A DNA stretch of 7,291 bases from a bacterium (GTDB lineage Bacteria > UBA6262). The DNA is taken from assembly GCA_028716025.1 (NCBI GenBank), contig JAQUQP010000092.1, positions 1 to 7,291 of the forward strand, written 5' to 3'. A model generated the notes under the pieces. That model did no database searches, was not told where the DNA came from, and saw only the letters and a program-made list of their open reading frames with translations. Numbering within the stretch: position 1 is the first letter of the stretch; every line of letters starts with the position of its first letter. Both the position numbers and the translations under genes were made by a program. This document shows, piece after piece, positions 5,211 to 7,291 of the stretch.

Positions 5211-5561
5211 GTGGACAGAAAAAAGGAATTAAAGGAACAATACCGGCAAATGAAACCGGAGATGGGGATAATTATTGTTCGCTCTAAGCGGACCAAAAAA
5301 TGTTTGCTGGAAAAAAGCCAAAACTTAAAAGGGATGATCAATAGAATCAAATTTCAATTGGGATGCGGTTCCTATCCTAACCGGGAACTGCAAAAGGAAT
5401 GGACGGAATTTGGCGCAGGCAATTTCACCATTGAGGTCCTGGAACAGTTGGAATATGACAAAGATGAAGCGAAAACCGATTACACTGAGGAACTGGGTAT
5501 ATTACAAATGATCTGGGCAGAAAAAATGGCCCAAGGAGGATGGGAGTTCTATAAAAGGTAA
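5211..5561 (+). CDS. Small GIY-YIG-like domain protein with degenerate motif
   Basis: A 116-aa soluble protein with charged N-terminus (DRKKELKEQYRQ). The middle resembles a divergent GIY-YIG fold: MGIIIVRSKRTKKCLLE (18-34) in the position of the paired GIY/YIG strands, a following helix with NRIKF (44-48), then FGAGNFTIEVLE (67-78) and EELGILQMIW (93-102), where the family carries conserved Asn and Glu. The two tyrosines of the canonical motif are absent here (GII and CLLE), so nuclease activity is doubtful. Similar proteins are often labelled GIY-YIG nuclease family in Bacillota. The start is GTG 5211, 1 nt after the previous stop, with weak GATGGGG upstream inside the preceding gene, so translational coupling is likely. 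Confidence 0.75.
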   Translation: MDRKKELKEQYRQMKPEMGIIIVRSKRTKKCLLEKSQNLKGMINRIKFQLGCGSYPNRELQKEWTEFGAGNFTIEVLEQLEYDKDEAKTDYTEELGILQMIWAEKMAQGGWEFYKR

Positions 5562-5577
5562 GCTGGAGGCTTACTTT
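5554..5577 (+). terminator. Probable weak terminator after the GIY-YIG-like gene
   Basis: GTAAGC (5558-5563) and GCTTAC (5569-5574) form a 6-bp stem with a 5-nt loop, extendable by one G-U and two A-U pairs to about 9 bp. Only three T residues follow, so termination may be partial. The stem overlaps the stop codon (TAA 5559-5561). Confidence 0.4.
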
Positions 5578-5595
5578 GACTGGCAAAACACCTGA

Positions 5596-5624
5596 TTGAA
5601 AAATATGCCAAGCAAGTGTATGAT
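5596..5624 (+). promoter_or_regulatory. Sigma-A promoter of the SLH-protein gene
   Basis: TTGAAA (5596-5601) and TATGAT (5619-5624) are spaced by 17 bp, each differing from consensus at one position. Transcription should start near 5631, giving a leader of about 39 nt to the GTG at 5670. The SLH gene can therefore be expressed independently of the preceding operon. Confidence 0.75.
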
Positions 5625-5669
5625 AGATATATATATTAATGATTACGAATATTCAGAAGGAGGGGCAAG

Positions 5670-7291
5670 GTGAAATCCAAATTTCGCTCGATAATAAGTC
5701 TTTTGTTAGTTATGGCGCTGATGCAGTCATACTTCGTTTTCGGTTCTCAGGCTTCAACTGCTTGGGATGGCAGCGCCAGTTCCTGGGCGGTGCCGGAGAT
5801 AACAGAGGCCGAAAAGAATGGCCTGACTTATGACGGTATAATGAATAATTTTACCAGGCCGATTACGCGGGAAGAGTTTTGCGTTATTGTGGTAAAACTA
5901 TATGAGGGAATTTCAGACAAGAAAGCAGAGAGTGGGCAGAATCCATTCAATGACACAGATAATCCGGAAATTATTAAAGCCTATTTGCTTGGCATTGTCA
6001 AAGGGACGGGAGCCGGCAGATTTTCCCCGCAAAACAAAATTACCCGTCAAGAGCTCTGTGTCATGATTCAGCAGGCTCTCGAAGTTTCCCTTCCTGCCCT
6101 GGTGACTGATGATACGGAGCTTACAGGATATAAAGATACCGCCAAAATAGCGGCCTGGGCTGAGACCGCTGTCCGTTTCTGTATCCATAATCAGATCATT
6201 AAAGGAATCGGCTCTGGACTGATCGACCCTCTTGGCAATACTACCCGTGAACAGGCGATTGCTATCATCAACCGGACTTTTGAGCGATATAATCTACCTG
6301 ATTTCTCGGCCATGCCCACTTTGGACCTCAGCAGCAGCCCAGGCCCTTCGTTAAGTGAATCAGCGAAATTTTCTAAGCTCGACTTTAACAATAGGATCAT
6401 TTTACCAAAGTATGATACTCGTCTTACTTTATATGCGGCAACGGGAAAGGGAAGACCATCGGTTGTTCCAGGGACCAAGGTTACAACGGCAAGTATCAGT
6501 TTAATCCCGATCAAGCCGGACATAACTCTAATAGACCCTGAGCCAATACAGAAATACATCCTGAGAACTGATCTGCGATATTCGCAAACCCCTTTTCAAT
6601 TTATAGACTCAACCATAGATGCTAAACGCTATTTTGCCTTTAATATAGCTAAGGCAAATGCTGCCAAGGTAATTTGGCAGGTCTCCAAGGCCCCTTTCAA
6701 TGGATATTCGCCAAACTGGAAGAAACCATCTGGCCTTGTTGGGTCTGGAGAGGTGGCAGCCTCGGCCAAGGAATTTGTGATCGATTTCTCCAAATTGGCT
6801 CCATTAGTAACTCCGCCCGCCAGTCAGTGGCAGCTGATTTCCGGCCAATTGGTCTTCAAAACCACCAGCACTTACCGAGAGCTACCCAGGGCGCAGCGGA
6901 CATATTATGTGCGGGCAGTACCGGTAGATGGCATGGGCAATTGTATTGGTGATCCCGGCCCAGGATTGCCGGTGATCTACGGCAAACCCGGCATAGACAG
7001 TCACTTGGCTGCAGTTTTGAAACCGTCTTTTGAGCTGTGGTATACGGACCGGGGAGGTAATCCATCTTCGGGTGGGGAATTCCCGAACCTCTATAAACAT
7101 GACCCCGGGAGAATTTTAGGGGTTTCCCCCAGCTCCTCAGGGTACTGTTTTCAACCGCAGCAATTTGACCCCAAAGCAGCAACTCTGACTCTGCAGGTTT
7201 CTACAATTCCTTTTAAAAATGAACCTGATAAGTGGAGCAACCCAAGTGGTCTGGTATACAAAAAGGAATATGATATTAAGAATTTACCGAC
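5670..7291 (+). CDS. S-layer homology (SLH) domain surface protein, 3' end outside window
   Basis: The frame is open from GTG 5670 to the window edge: 540 complete codons with no stop. AAGGAGG (5657-5663) with a 6-nt spacer fixes the start. Residues 1-28 are a signal peptide (KSKFR, hydrophobic core, cleavage near SQA). Three SLH domains follow at about 37-80, 91-138 and 152-206; TRPITREEF, NKITRQELC and GNTTREQA mark their conserved TRxE segments, and domains 2 and 3 have the G.IKG / GIVKG turns. SLH triplets bind pyruvylated secondary cell-wall polymer, anchoring the protein to the envelope. Residues from about 207 on are polar and beta-rich in appearance, with a Ser/Pro-rich linker (SSSPGPSLSES) and no domain that I recognise. 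Its function is unknown beyond surface attachment. Confidence 0.92.
   Translation, partial: MKSKFRSIISLLLVMALMQSYFVFGSQASTAWDGSASSWAVPEITEAEKNGLTYDGIMNNFTRPITREEFCVIVVKLYEGISDKKAESGQNPFNDTDNPEIIKAYLLGIVKGTGAGRFSPQNKITRQELCVMIQQALEVSLPALVTDDTELTGYKDTAKIAAWAETAVRFCIHNQIIKGIGSGLIDPLGNTTREQAIAIINRTFERYNLPDFSAMPTLDLSSSPGPSLSESAKFSKLDFNNRIILPKYDTRLTLYAATGKGRPSVVPGTKVTTASISLIPIKPDITLIDPEPIQKYILRTDLRYSQTPFQFIDSTIDAKRYFAFNIAKANAAKVIWQVSKAPFNGYSPNWKKPSGLVGSGEVAASAKEFVIDFSKLAPLVTPPASQWQLISGQLVFKTTSTYRELPRAQRTYYVRAVPVDGMGNCIGDPGPGLPVIYGKPGIDSHLAAVLKPSFELWYTDRGGNPSSGGEFPNLYKHDPGRILGVSPSSSGYCFQPQQFDPKAATLTLQVSTIPFKNEPDKWSNPSGLVYKKEYDIKNLP

Noticed and set aside
5639..5833. 64-codon plus-strand ORF starting at ATG 5639
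   Set aside because: It is out of frame with the SLH gene, which has the proper RBS, signal peptide and SLH domains over the same bases.
5913..6559. Two minus-strand ORFs opposite the SLH gene
   Set aside because: They are antisense shadows of a well-supported coding frame with no RBS or recognisable domain.

Overview
This 7.3 kb chromosomal window looks like it comes from an anaerobic, S-layer-bearing member of the Bacillota (Clostridia/Desulfotomaculia or Negativicutes type). The grounds are a secreted protein with three SLH domains, strong AAGGAGG-type ribosome binding sites, canonical sigma-A promoters, a small YozG-like XRE regulator, several GTG/TTG starts, and moderate GC coding DNA with AT-rich spacers. 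The genus cannot be fixed from the sequence alone. No RNA genes, CRISPR arrays, transposases or phage genes were seen.

Layout. (1) 2-280, the C-terminal end of a membrane protein, closed by an intrinsic terminator. (2) 380-1107, a two-gene + strand operon: a 64-aa XRE repressor-like protein and a four-helix membrane protein of DUF2178-like type. It is driven by a near-consensus promoter whose -35 lies inside one copy of a 13-bp direct repeat, suggesting autoregulation. (3) 2808-1115 (minus), a convergent ABC-2 exporter operon, ATPase then permease, with GTG and TTG starts. Its terminator lies inside the 3' end of the opposing membrane-protein gene. (4) 4446-2957 (minus), a lipoprotein followed by a secreted protein with caspase-fold-like SGHG and TACS motifs, ending in a perfect 15-bp stem terminator. 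(5) 4587-5561 (+), a strong promoter, a roughly 108-nt leader with an 11-bp tandem repeat, then a DUF6530-like protein and a degenerate GIY-YIG-like protein only 1 nt apart. (6) 5596-7291 (+), its own promoter and a large SLH-anchored exoprotein that runs off the window.

How the parts fit. The XRE/membrane pair is probably a self-contained regulatory unit. The ABC pair forms one exporter of unknown substrate. The lipoprotein and the caspase-like protein are both exported and probably co-transcribed, and are the best candidate for an undescribed system. The DUF6530-like and GIY-YIG-like proteins form a second uncharacterised pair. The SLH protein is a cell-wall-bound surface protein with an unrecognised C-terminal region. 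All family assignments rest on motif reading; no database search was possible.
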